DNA of 64,000 nt from Brachybacterium endophyticum. GTDB lineage: Bacteria; Actinomycetota; Actinomycetes; Actinomycetales; Dermabacteraceae. Position numbers and translations under genes: made by a program. A model generated the notes under the pieces. That model had not been told where the DNA came from. It searched no databases and saw nothing but the letters and a program-made list of their open reading frames with translations. Positions 17,981 to 26,066 of this stretch are shown one piece after another; the first letter of the stretch is position 1; every line of letters starts with the position of its first letter. Where the stretch lies: the NCBI RefSeq assembly GCF_003130585.1, contig NZ_QFKX01000004.1, forward strand, positions 62,001 to 126,000. The letters are read 5' to 3'.

Positions 17981-19486
17981 TCAGAACCCTCGGGTCGGGG
18001 CGTCGCTGTCGGCCGCGTCGTGGCCGTGCGCCGTGGACCCGTCGGACGTCCCGGCGGCGCCGACGGACGTCCCGGCGTGCTCGGCTCCGGCCGCATCTGT
18101 CCCGGCTCCATCGGTCCCGGCCCCATCGGTCCCGGCTGCATCGGTCCCGTCGCCGTCGATCGCGTCGGCGGAGACGAAGGGGAGGTTCCCCGAGAGCACC
18201 TCGCGGGCGCGGTCGCGGTCGATGGTCCGGGTCATGGTGCCGATGACGACGGTCGCGATGGCGTTGCCCGCGAAGTTCGTGATGGCGCGGGCCTCGGACA
18301 TGAAGCGGTCGATGCCGATGATGATGCCGACGCCCGGCAGCAGGTCCGAACGATGCGCGGCGAGCCCTCCGGCGAGGGTCGCGAGTCCCGCTCCGGAGAC
18401 GCCCGCGGCGCCCTTCGAGGCGACGATCATGAACACGAGGAGGCCGATCTGCTGAGGGATCGTCATCGGCATCCTCATCGCGTCGGAGACGAAGATCGCG
18501 GCCATGGTCAGGTAGATCGCGGTGCCGTCGAGGTTGAAGGAGTAGCCGGTGGGCACCACGATGCCGACCGTCGACTTCTTGACGCCGAGGTGCTCCATCT
18601 TGGCCATCAGCAGCGGCAGCGCCGACTCCGAGGAGCTGGTCGCGATGATCAGGATGATCTCCTTGATCAGGTACTTCAGGAGCTGGAAGACGTTCACGCG
18701 AGCGACGGCGTAGAGGATGATCCCGAGCACGCCGACCACGAACAGGATGCAGGTGATGTAGAAGCCGATCATCAGCTTGATCAGCTCCCACACCGCGCCG
18801 ATGCCGGAGGCGCCGACGACGGCCGCCATCGCACCGAACGCGCCGATCGGCGCGAGCCACAGCACCATCATCAGCACTCGGAAGACGATGCGGCGGGCGA
18901 CCTCGATCCCCTCGAGGGCGACGTCGGCGGTGCGCCCGCCGATCCCCTGCACGGCGAAGCCGACGAGCAGGGCGATCAGCAGCGCCTGCAGCACGGAGCC
19001 GTCGGTCAGGGAGCTGACCATGGTCTTGGGGATGATCGATCCGATGAAGTCCATGAGGCCGCCCGCGGCCTCGGCCTCGTCGACGTACTGCTCGACCGTG
19101 CTGCCGCCGTCGGGGATGGTCAGGCCCTGCCCCGGCTTCAGGATGTTGCCGACGACCAGTCCGATGGCCAGGGCGAAGGTCGACATGATCAGGAAGTAGA
19201 CGAGGGCGAGGATGCCGATGCGGCCGACGGTCGCCGCGCTGCGCACCGAGCCGATCCCGAGCACGATGGTGCAGAAGATGATCGGGGCGATCATCATCTT
19301 GATCAGGTTCACGAACAGGTCACCGAGGACCTTGAACCCCGCGGCGGTGTCGGGCGCGATCAGGCCGAAGGCGATGCCCGCGAGCACCGCGATGATCACC
19401 AGGATGTACAGCAGGTGCGGACTGACGCGTCGGGTCCTGCGCGGGGCGTCCGGGCCGGCGGCCTGGGTGGGGGACGGGGCTGGCAT
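17981..19486 (-). CDS. Dicarboxylate/amino acid:cation symporter (DAACS, GltP/DctA-like)
   Basis: Sodium- or proton-coupled uptake of glutamate, aspartate or C4-dicarboxylates. Of 501 residues, about eight membrane helices cover 20-430. The family motifs are clear: LFVNLIKMMIAPIIFCTIVLGI, the Ser-rich loop IATSSSESALP, and the transport-site stretch GYSFNLDGTAIY. Near the end, DRFMSEARAITNFAGNAIATVV has the substrate-binding Arg and Asn. After the domain, a Thr/Asp/Gly/Ala tail of about 60 residues includes pentapeptide repeats. The ATG at 19486 has AGGAG-like bases upstream. Confidence 0.9.
   Translation of the reverse strand: MPAPSPTQAAGPDAPRRTRRVSPHLLYILVIIAVLAGIAFGLIAPDTAAGFKVLGDLFVNLIKMMIAPIIFCTIVLGIGSVRSAATVGRIGILALVYFLIMSTFALAIGLVVGNILKPGQGLTIPDGGSTVEQYVDEAEAAGGLMDFIGSIIPKTMVSSLTDGSVLQALLIALLVGFAVQGIGGRTADVALEGIEVARRIVFRVLMMVLWLAPIGAFGAMAAVVGASGIGAVWELIKLMIGFYITCILFVVGVLGIILYAVARVNVFQLLKYLIKEIILIIATSSSESALPLLMAKMEHLGVKKSTVGIVVPTGYSFNLDGTAIYLTMAAIFVSDAMRMPMTIPQQIGLLVFMIVASKGAAGVSGAGLATLAGGLAAHRSDLLPGVGIIIGIDRFMSEARAITNFAGNAIATVVIGTMTRTIDRDRAREVLSGNLPFVSADAIDGDGTDAAGTDGAGTDGAGTDAAGAEHAGTSVGAAGTSDGSTAHGHDAADSDAPTRGF
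18094..18153. repeat. 15-bp tandem repeat (about four copies) in the symporter tail
   Basis: Units close to CATCGGTCCCGGCYS repeat every 15 bases and encode G-T-D-[AG]-[AG] pentapeptides in the C-terminal tail of the symporter. The frame is kept, so copy number could vary without loss of the gene. Confidence 0.75.
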
Positions 19487-19648
19487 GGGACGCTCCTTCG
19501 CGTGGGGTGGGGGGATGACGACGCGCGGCACCTTACCCTGTGGCGCGCGCCACCACGCGACCGTCCCGCGGCAGTGACCCTCGCATCGCGGGTGGTGCGA
19601 GCGGCGCGTCGCGGGCGGTTTCTCGTCGGAAGCCGCCATCCGAGCCGA

Positions 19649-19654
19649 TAGGCT
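19649..19654 (+). promoter_or_regulatory. -10 box of a probably leaderless ABC ATPase promoter
   Basis: TAGGCT lies 7 bases before the ATG at 19662, which leaves no room for a leader with a ribosome-binding site. This is the same geometry as glgC and the AlkZ-like gene. Confidence 0.5.
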
Positions 19655-19661
19655 CTGGACC

Positions 19662-20453
19662 ATGTCCGAGGCTGCTGCACTGAACGATGTCGTCGTCCGC
19701 CGAGCCGGGCGGAATCTGCTGGACGGACTCTCCGTGGGGATCGGCGAGGGGGAGCGCTGGGTCGTCCTCGGGCCGAACGGCGCGGGCAAGTCGACCATGA
19801 TCCGTCTGCTGGCGGCGCGCATGCACCCGACCTCGGGGAGCGTGGAGCTGTTCTCCGAGCGCCTCGGCCGCGTCGACATCTTCGAGCTGCGTCCGCTGAT
19901 CGGGCTCGCCAGCCAGGAGCTCGCCGATTCCGTCCCGGGCCACGAGACGGCGCTGGACGTCGTCGTCACCGCCGGCTACGGGGTCGTCGGCCGCTGGCGC
20001 GAGGAGTACGACGACATGGATCTGGACCGCGCACGCACGCTGCTGGACGCGTTCGGCGTGCTGGACCTCGCCGACCGCGCTTTCGGCACCCTGTCGACGG
20101 GTGAGCGCAAGCGTGTGCTCTCAGCCCGCGCCCTGATGACGGATCCCGAGCTGCTGCTCCTGGACGAGCCCGCCTCGGGTCTGGACCTCGGCGGCCGCGA
20201 GGAGCTGGTGCGCAACCTGGCCCGGCTCGCGAAGGACCCGGCGACGCCGGTGACCGTCCTGGTCACCCACCACGTCGAGGAGATCCCGCCGGGCTACACC
20301 CACGCCCTGCTGCTGCGCGAGGGCACGGCTGTGGCGGCCGGCCCCATCCAGGAGACGCTGACCTCCCAGAACCTCACCCGCACCTTCGGGCTGCCGCTGG
20401 TGGTCGAGCAGCACGGCGAGCGCTTCAGCGCACGCGCCGTGCAGCTGGACTGA
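19662..20453 (+). CDS. Stand-alone ABC transporter-type ATPase
   Basis: A 263-residue ATP-binding protein with one nucleotide-binding domain. Walker A is GPNGAGKST, the signature is LSTGERKRV, Walker B is LLLLDEPASGLD, and the switch His is in VTHHVEEI. No permease or substrate-binding gene lies beside it. It resembles ModF/YlmA-type lone ATPases; its partner may be encoded elsewhere or it may act on cytosolic complexes. The next gene begins 4 bases after its stop and encodes an RNA methyltransferase, so a link to RNA or ribosomes is possible but unproven. Confidence 0.85.
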   Translation: MSEAAALNDVVVRRAGRNLLDGLSVGIGEGERWVVLGPNGAGKSTMIRLLAARMHPTSGSVELFSERLGRVDIFELRPLIGLASQELADSVPGHETALDVVVTAGYGVVGRWREEYDDMDLDRARTLLDAFGVLDLADRAFGTLSTGERKRVLSARALMTDPELLLLDEPASGLDLGGREELVRNLARLAKDPATPVTVLVTHHVEEIPPGYTHALLLREGTAVAAGPIQETLTSQNLTRTFGLPLVVEQHGERFSARAVQLD

Positions 20454-20457
20454 CCCC

Positions 20458-21327
20458 GTGAGAGCAGCGGACGAGCAGATCGTCCGGATCAGCGAGCTCG
20501 TCGATCCGCGGTTGGACGACTACCTGCGGATGACGGACGTGCGACTGCGCTCGAGCATGGAGGTCCAGCGCGGCCTGTTCATGGCCGAGAGCTTCAACGT
20601 CATCCAGCGCGCGATGGACTCCGGCTGCGCCCCGCGATCGTTCCTGATGTCCCAGAAGTGGGTGGAGCAGTTCGCGCCGCTGTTCACCCGCTTCCCCGAC
20701 GTCCCGGTGTTCGTGGGGGAGGAGTCGCTGCTCGAGTCCCTGACGGGGTTCCACCTGCACCGCGGCGCACTGGCCGCGATGCAGCGACCGGAGATGCCCG
20801 CGGCGAGCGAGCTGCTCGAGGGGGCGCGGACCGTCGCCGTGCTCGAGAACATCGTCGACCACACGAACGTGGGCGCGATGTTCCGTTCGGCCGCAGCGCT
20901 GGACGTGGACGCCGTCCTCGTCACGCCCCAGTGCGCGGACCCGCTGTACCGCCGCTCGATCCGGGTCTCGATGGGCACGGTGTTCCAGGTGCCGTGGACA
21001 CGACTGGGCGCGTGGCCGCATGCCCACCATCCACCGGGCGAGGAGACCGCGCACGACGGCGTCGACCTGCTGCACGACGCGGGCTTCGACGTGCTCGCCC
21101 TCGCGCTCAGCGACGGGGCCGTGGCGCTCGACCAGGTGGATCTGTCACCGGGGCGGAAGGTCGCCTTCGTGCTGGGGGCCGAGGGCCACGGGCTCGCGCA
21201 CGCGACGCTCCAGGCCGTCGATCAGCACGTGGTGATCCCGATGAGCGGTCAGGTGGACTCGCTGAACGTCGCCGCCGCGAGCGCGGTGGTGTTCTGGCAG
21301 CGGAGAGCGGCGTCGGGCATCCGGTGA
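20458..21327 (+). CDS. TrmH/SpoU-family RNA 2'-O-methyltransferase
   Basis: SPOUT-class methyltransferase of 289 residues that methylates a ribose of rRNA or tRNA using SAM. The N-terminal part (to about 120) is the substrate-binding domain. The knot domain then shows ENIVDHTNVGAMFRSAAAL, VLGAEGHGL, and the closing IPMSGQVDSLNVAAASAVV, the three SpoU motifs. The GTG at 20458 lies 4 bases after the ABC ATPase stop, so the two genes share a transcript. The target nucleotide cannot be deduced. Confidence 0.9.
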   Translation: MRAADEQIVRISELVDPRLDDYLRMTDVRLRSSMEVQRGLFMAESFNVIQRAMDSGCAPRSFLMSQKWVEQFAPLFTRFPDVPVFVGEESLLESLTGFHLHRGALAAMQRPEMPAASELLEGARTVAVLENIVDHTNVGAMFRSAAALDVDAVLVTPQCADPLYRRSIRVSMGTVFQVPWTRLGAWPHAHHPPGEETAHDGVDLLHDAGFDVLALALSDGAVALDQVDLSPGRKVAFVLGAEGHGLAHATLQAVDQHVVIPMSGQVDSLNVAAASAVVFWQRRAASGIR

Positions 21328-21402
21328 TCGGGCGTCGTACCCGTCGACCGGGTGCCGACCAGCCGTCACACCTCGGCACCTGACGCCGCGACGCCCGTCG
21401 CC

Positions 21403-22197
21403 TCACAGCCTGGCGTTGTCCAGCACGGCGATCCCCGCGCGCACCCGTGCGGAGTCCTCCACGTCGATGTCGATCACCCGCATCTCGGGGAGGCTCCCGA
21501 AGCGGACGAGATCGGTGCCGTCGGGTCGGACGATGCCGGAGTGCCCCACGCCGAGGGGGTGAGCCCCGGTCGTCCCCTCGGTCGCGGTATCGCGCACGGC
21601 CTGATCAGCAGCGATCACCCATGATCCCGTGTCCAGCGCGCGAGCCCTGGTCAACAGATCCCACTGGGCGGCCTTCCCCGGACCGTCGCCCCACGACGCC
21701 GCGACGATCTGCACCTGTGCGTCCTGCGTCGCCAGGCGTCGGTAGAGCTCCGGGAAGCGCACGTCGTAGCAGATGGACAGACCCAGACGGACCTCGCCGA
21801 CGGCGAGGGTGACGGGCTCGTCGCCCGGCGCGATCGAGTCCGACTCGGAGTACCCGAACGCGTCGTAGAGGTGGATCTTGTGGTAGCTCGTCCACCCGCC
21901 CTCGGGGGAGGCGACGACGAGGGTGTTCAGGATGCGCCCGTCCGGCGCCTGCTCGAAGGACCCGACGACGACGGTGATCCCGAACCGTGCGGACATCTCC
22001 GCGATCCGGCGGTGGGCACGGGGCGCACCGTGGGCGGCGAAGCCGGCGACGTCCCCGTCGAACGCGACCAGCGAGGCCTCGGGGAGCACCACGATCTCGG
22101 CGTGCTCCCGTGCCGCGCGCTCCACGTGCTCGGCGATGCGGTCGAGGTTGTCCTCGACCGAGGGCGTGCTGCCGATCTGAGCCAGTGCGATCCTCAT
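21403..22197 (-). CDS. Nitrilase-superfamily carbon-nitrogen hydrolase
   Basis: Cytoplasmic amidase or omega-amidase-type hydrolase of 264 residues. The triad is complete: E40 (VLPEAS), K107 (YHKIHLYD) and C143 (ICYDVRFPE). The YHKIHLYD and CYDVRFPELYR patterns are those of the Nit2-like and omega-amidase branches. The ATG at 22197 was taken because the beta-strand MRIALAQIG begins the fold. It is divergent from a GntR regulator with an operator-like site in the promoter, and is part of the catabolic island up to 25145. The substrate is unknown. Confidence 0.88.
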   Translation of the reverse strand: MRIALAQIGSTPSVEDNLDRIAEHVERAAREHAEIVVLPEASLVAFDGDVAGFAAHGAPRAHRRIAEMSARFGITVVVGSFEQAPDGRILNTLVVASPEGGWTSYHKIHLYDAFGYSESDSIAPGDEPVTLAVGEVRLGLSICYDVRFPELYRRLATQDAQVQIVAASWGDGPGKAAQWDLLTRARALDTGSWVIAADQAVRDTATEGTTGAHPLGVGHSGIVRPDGTDLVRFGSLPEMRVIDIDVEDSARVRAGIAVLDNARL

Positions 22198-22252
22198 CCG
22201 ATGGTCCTCTCGTTCCTCCTGCTCACGGTGCGGTCTTGTCCGCGAGCCCTGC

Positions 22253-22918
22253 ATGTCGTATACAAGCTGTATGTCTTCTCGGAAGCTCAGCGGCAGGGAC
22301 GCCGCGTACCAGCATCTGCTGCAGGTCGTGCTGACGGACCCGTCGAATGCCGGAACCTTCCTCAGCGAGCAGGACATCGCGACCCAGCTCGGGATCTCGC
22401 GCACGCCGGTGCGCGAGGCCATGCTGCTGCTGAACGCGCGAGGTCTCATCGAGCTGGTCCCGCATCGGGGAGCCATGGTCCCCGCTCTGACGACCTCGCA
22501 GATCCGTCAGCTGTTCGCCTTCCGGGAGCTGATCGAGGTCAGGGCCGCCGACCTCACGATCGCGGCCGGCGCCGTCCCCCTCGGGATCATGCAGACCCTG
22601 GTCGCGCAGCAGGAGGAGCTCAAGCAGGACTCCGACATGGCGAGCTCCAAGGCGTTCATCGCGCTCGACGGCGACTTCCACCTCACGATGGTCAGGTCGA
22701 CCGAGAACGAGTACATGATCGAGGCCTACGAAGCGATCCGGACGCGTCAGCTCATGGTCGGCACCGAGGCGATCTTCCGGATGCCCAACCGCCGGGAGCA
22801 GGTCTGCGAGGAGCATCAGCAGATCCTCGAGGCGCTCGCCGGGCGGGATCTCGCGGCGGCCGAGCGCAGCATCGTCCAGCACCTGAAGACCACGAGGGAC
22901 GTCCTCCTGCTGACGTGA
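22253..22918 (+). CDS. GntR-family regulator, FCD (FadR) subfamily
   Basis: Transcription factor of 221 residues. A winged helix at about 20-85 contains SEQDIATQLGISRTPVREAMLLLNARGLIE. The C-terminal all-helical FCD domain has metal/ligand-site residues in DGDFHLTMV and the EEHQQILEAL signature. A second ATG at 22271 is an equally good start; neither has a clear Shine-Dalgarno sequence. A GTATAC operator-like site overlaps the start region, so autoregulation is likely. It probably controls the nitrilase, MHS transporter and DUF2848 genes. Confidence 0.9.
   Translation: MSYTSCMSSRKLSGRDAAYQHLLQVVLTDPSNAGTFLSEQDIATQLGISRTPVREAMLLLNARGLIELVPHRGAMVPALTTSQIRQLFAFRELIEVRAADLTIAAGAVPLGIMQTLVAQQEELKQDSDMASSKAFIALDGDFHLTMVRSTENEYMIEAYEAIRTRQLMVGTEAIFRMPNRREQVCEEHQQILEALAGRDLAAAERSIVQHLKTTRDVLLLT
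22258..22274. promoter_or_regulatory. Tandem GTATAC-type operator, nitrilase/gntR promoter
   Basis: GTATAC at 22258-22263 and GTATGT at 22269-22274 are spaced 11 bases start to start, one helical turn. The same arrangement occurs at 24394-24410. FCD-type GntR proteins often bind TTGTATACAA-like sites. Confidence 0.55.
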
Positions 22919-22973
22919 GCGGTGCCGGGAAGCGTCGGCCCGCGGGTCGAGGAGACGGGGCGACGCGCCACCG

Positions 22974-24350
22974 TCACGACTGCGCCGCCTCGCTCTGATC
23001 GGCGCCGATGTAGTCCAGATCCTCCTGCGGGGCCGAGTTCCGGCCCAGGGCGAGCCCGATGAGCGTCAGCGTGCAGGCCACGGCGACGTAGAGGGCGACG
23101 AATGCGCCCCGCCCCTCGGGACCGGCCACGAGGGTGAACATCAACGGCGCGAGCGCGCCGCCGAAGACACCGGCGATCGTGTACGCGAGGGAGGCCCCGG
23201 TGTAGCGGAGGCGGGGGTGGAACTGCTCGATGACGTACGCCGCCTGCGGGCCGTACATGACCGAGTGGAGGATCCCGGCCACGGCGATGCAGACGATGAG
23301 CAGGCCGACGGACCCCGGCTGGACGACGGCGAACAGCACGAAGCTCCACACCGCGGCGCCGATCGCACCGATCGCATAGAGCAGCCGACGGTTGACGAGG
23401 TCGGAGGCCCAGCCCGCCAGCGGGATCCAGGCCACCTGGAGTCCGGATCCGATCAGCACGGACACCAGCACCTGGGAGCGCTCCATCTCCAGGTGCTGCA
23501 CCCCGTAGCTGATGATGAAGACGGTGTAGAGCGAGTAGAAGACATCGGGGCCGAGTCGTGCGAGCACCGCCGAGAGGAGCTGGCGCCCCTGTGTCGTGAG
23601 CACGTCGCTCAGCGGCTTCTCGGAGCGGTCGCCCGACTCCTGCAGCGCGTGGAACACCGGGGTGTCCTCGAGCTTCAGACGGATCCAGAGCCCGAAGGCG
23701 ACCAGCACGGCGGAGAACAGGAAGGCGACGCGCCATCCCCACGACAGGAAGCTGTCCGCGCTCATGGAGACGGTGAGGATCGCGAGGATGCCGTTGGCGA
23801 GCAGGTTCCCGAGGGGCGGGCCGACCTGGGCGGCCGAGGCCCAGAAGCCGCGGCGATGGGGGTCGCCGTATTCGCTCGAGAGCAGGACGGCACCGCCCCA
23901 TTCGCCGCCGACGCCCACTCCCTGGATGAAGCGCAGGGCCACCAGCAGCACGGCGGCGGTGGTCCCGATGTGCTGGTAGGTGGGGAGGATGCCGATGAGG
24001 AACGTCGCGATCCCGATCATGAGCAGGGTGATGACGAGCACCCGCTTGCGTCCGATGATGTCGCCCAGACGTCCGAAGACCACGCCGCCGATGGGACGGG
24101 AGACGTATCCGACCGCATAGGTCGAGAAGGCCGAGATGGTGGCGACGTAGGGGTCCTCCGACGGGAAGAACAGCGTGCCGAGCACCAGCGCGGAGGCCGC
24201 GGAATAGACCGCGAAGTCGTACCACTCCATCGTCGTTCCCGACAGAGCGGCCGCGAAGGCCTTGTAGAGGCTCTTCCTGTCGACCGGGGGCTGAGAGGCG
24301 CCCGCGCGCCCCGTGCCGTCGTCGGCGGTGCCGACGTGCTGATCACCCAT
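22974..24350 (-). CDS. MHS-family MFS transporter (metabolite:H+ symporter)
   Basis: Major facilitator permease of 458 residues, 12 predicted helices. The MHS (ProP/ShiA/KgtP-like) marks are clear: TMEWYDFAVYSAASALV in helix 1, the RPIGGVVFGRLGDIIGRK loop, and FIQGVGVGGEWGGAVLLSSEY in helix 4-5. This family brings in organic acids, betaines or aromatic acids with protons. The ATG at 24350 has AGGAGG 5 bases upstream. It is divergent from the DUF2848 gene, and a perfect palindrome lies between them, so GntR control is likely. Confidence 0.9.
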   Translation of the reverse strand: MGDQHVGTADDGTGRAGASQPPVDRKSLYKAFAAALSGTTMEWYDFAVYSAASALVLGTLFFPSEDPYVATISAFSTYAVGYVSRPIGGVVFGRLGDIIGRKRVLVITLLMIGIATFLIGILPTYQHIGTTAAVLLVALRFIQGVGVGGEWGGAVLLSSEYGDPHRRGFWASAAQVGPPLGNLLANGILAILTVSMSADSFLSWGWRVAFLFSAVLVAFGLWIRLKLEDTPVFHALQESGDRSEKPLSDVLTTQGRQLLSAVLARLGPDVFYSLYTVFIISYGVQHLEMERSQVLVSVLIGSGLQVAWIPLAGWASDLVNRRLLYAIGAIGAAVWSFVLFAVVQPGSVGLLIVCIAVAGILHSVMYGPQAAYVIEQFHPRLRYTGASLAYTIAGVFGGALAPLMFTLVAGPEGRGAFVALYVAVACTLTLIGLALGRNSAPQEDLDYIGADQSEAAQS

Positions 24351-24390
24351 GGGTTCCTCCTGGAATGTGGGCTGTACCGAGCGCTGGGGA

Positions 24391-24410
24391 ACTGTATACA
24401 GTACGCATAC
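24391..24410. promoter_or_regulatory. Perfect palindrome plus second box, MHS transporter/DUF2848 promoter
   Basis: ACTGTATACAGT (24391-24402) is a perfect 12-base palindrome, and GCATAC follows at 24405-24410, 11 bases from the first GTATAC. The layout matches the site in front of gntR. Confidence 0.65.
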
Positions 24411-24461
24411 ATCACGGATCAAGGCCGTCGATCCAGACCGTCGACACCAGGAGCAGAGCCC

Positions 24462-25145
24462 ATGACACCACTCCAGTTCTCCCTGCCCAACGGCGACTTC
24501 GTGCGCCTCGAGGTGGCCCAGCTGCTGAACGCCGGGTACGCCGGACGCGACCAGGGCGAGGTGCGCGCGCACATTGAGGAGCTCGCCCAGCTCGGCATCC
24601 TCGGACCTGCGACCACTCCGGCCATGTACCCGGTCTCGCCCTACCTGGCCCAGCAGACCGACACCGTCACCGTCCAGCATTCCCGCACGTCCGGCGAGGC
24701 CGAGTGGGCGCTCCTCCACGACGGGGAGAGGTTCTTCCTGACCCTCGCGTGCGACCATACCGACCGCGCGCTCGAGGTCCATGGCGTCGCCTGGTCGAAG
24801 AACGCCTCTCCCGACGTCCTCGCCGCGGAGGCCTGGCCCCTCGACGAGATCCGCGAGCACCTCGACGAGATCAGGGTCCGCGCATGGGTGACGGTCGGGG
24901 AGGAGCGTTCCATGATCCAGGACGCCGCCCTGGGTGCGCTGATGACACCGGATGCGTGGATCGAGAAGCTCCGCGACCTGGACCTGCTGAAGCCCGGGAC
25001 CGTTCTGCTCTCGGGGACGCCGATCATGCTCCCGGACGTCGACCAGTTCGGTCGACGCTGGGACCTGGAGATGCACGACCCCGTGCTGGATCGCACCATG
25101 TCGCTGGGCTATGACGTCGAGATCATGCCGGAACCGATCGGTTGA
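24462..25145 (+). CDS. DUF2848 protein (fumarylacetoacetate-hydrolase-like)
   Basis: A 227-residue protein of the DUF2848 family, related by fold to fumarylacetoacetate hydrolases. Seen: the early YAGRDQGEVRAHIEEL stretch, YPVSPYL, and SRTSGEAEW. Later come DHTDRALE, VAWSKNASPDVLA and LLSGTP, the FAH-like core. No biochemical role is firmly known to me. Family members are often beside GntR regulators and transporters, which fits here. The ATG at 24462 has AGGAG about 12 bases upstream. Confidence 0.75.
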   Translation: MTPLQFSLPNGDFVRLEVAQLLNAGYAGRDQGEVRAHIEELAQLGILGPATTPAMYPVSPYLAQQTDTVTVQHSRTSGEAEWALLHDGERFFLTLACDHTDRALEVHGVAWSKNASPDVLAAEAWPLDEIREHLDEIRVRAWVTVGEERSMIQDAALGALMTPDAWIEKLRDLDLLKPGTVLLSGTPIMLPDVDQFGRRWDLEMHDPVLDRTMSLGYDVEIMPEPIG

Positions 25146-25188
25146 GTGCCCCGGCCGAGTGCCGCCCGCCCGGCCTGCCGCCACTCCG

Positions 25189-25935
25189 TCAGGACGGACG
25201 GCGGGCGAGCAGGCTGAACGTGATCGGCAACCGCCCGTCCCAGGCCGCGGCAGGCATCGCGTCGTCGGGTCGCCAGAACGGCTCGGCGTGCTCGGCCAGA
25301 TGGAGCAGCTCGAAGCCGGCGCCAAGGATCGACATCACCGTCTGTGCGAGGGTGCGCTGGTGCTCTGTCGCCCCGCGTGCCGGGAACGTGTCGTTGACGT
25401 GGGTGGGCGCGAAGTACCCACGGTCGGGGCGGACCCGGGCCTCGTCGGCGTCCCAGTCCCACAGGGGGACGAGCGGATGCGCCTCGAGGACGAACAGGTG
25501 TCCGCCGGGCCTCAGCACCCGATGCATCTCCCGCGCCCAGGCGTTCAGGTCGACCAGCCAGATCAGCGCGCCCTTGCCCGTGTAGACGAGGTCCGCGGAC
25601 TCATCGGGACGCCCCGTGGTCGGCAGCTCCGCCGTCTCGTAGGTGCAGGACGCTGCGAGCTCATCGGCCCGGCGCTGCGCGGCACCCACGGCCGTCGGAC
25701 TGTAGTCCAGGCCCGTCACATGTCGCGCTCCGAGACGCAGGAGCGCATGGTCGTCGATGCCGTGACCCGACTGCGGATGGAGGACCTCGGCCCCCTCGAC
25801 GAATGGCGCGAGGAGCGAGGTCTCGATCGGTGCCAGCTGGGCGGTGCGGGCCTCGTCCAGGAGCTGGGTGTACTCGCGCACATGCTTGCGGGAGGCCTCC
25901 TCCCAGGCACGTCGAGTCTCGTCGTAGGTGCTCAT
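25189..25935 (-). CDS. Class I SAM-dependent methyltransferase
   Basis: Methyltransferase of 248 residues. The SAM site is somewhat altered: motif I reads LHPQSGHGIDDHAL in place of the usual E/D-x-G-x-G-x-G. It is followed by VTGLDYSPTAVGAAQRRA, ADLVYTGKGALIWL and the post-II MHRVLRPGGHLFVLE. These are the ordinary class I features. The acceptor cannot be predicted. It is convergent with DUF2848 and downstream of the HNH gene on the same strand with a gap of 131 bases. Confidence 0.85.
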   Translation of the reverse strand: MSTYDETRRAWEEASRKHVREYTQLLDEARTAQLAPIETSLLAPFVEGAEVLHPQSGHGIDDHALLRLGARHVTGLDYSPTAVGAAQRRADELAASCTYETAELPTTGRPDESADLVYTGKGALIWLVDLNAWAREMHRVLRPGGHLFVLEAHPLVPLWDWDADEARVRPDRGYFAPTHVNDTFPARGATEHQRTLAQTVMSILGAGFELLHLAEHAEPFWRPDDAMPAAAWDGRLPITFSLLARRPS

Positions 25936-26066
25936 CCCGGGAGACTCCCATTCGGCGGTGGTGCGGGCAACAGGATTGATGACGTGACCCGTGGGTGGGG
26001 CAGCGTGCGGCCACGGCGTTCGGCGTCCCGGGCTTCGTCGACCCCGGCCGAGCCGCACCGCACGGT

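Noticed and set aside
19540-19553. GTGGCGCGCGCCAC palindrome in the symporter/ABC ATPase gap
   Set aside because: Perfect, but made only of GC-rich dinucleotides, and such palindromes arise by chance at about 70% GC; nothing else supports an operator.
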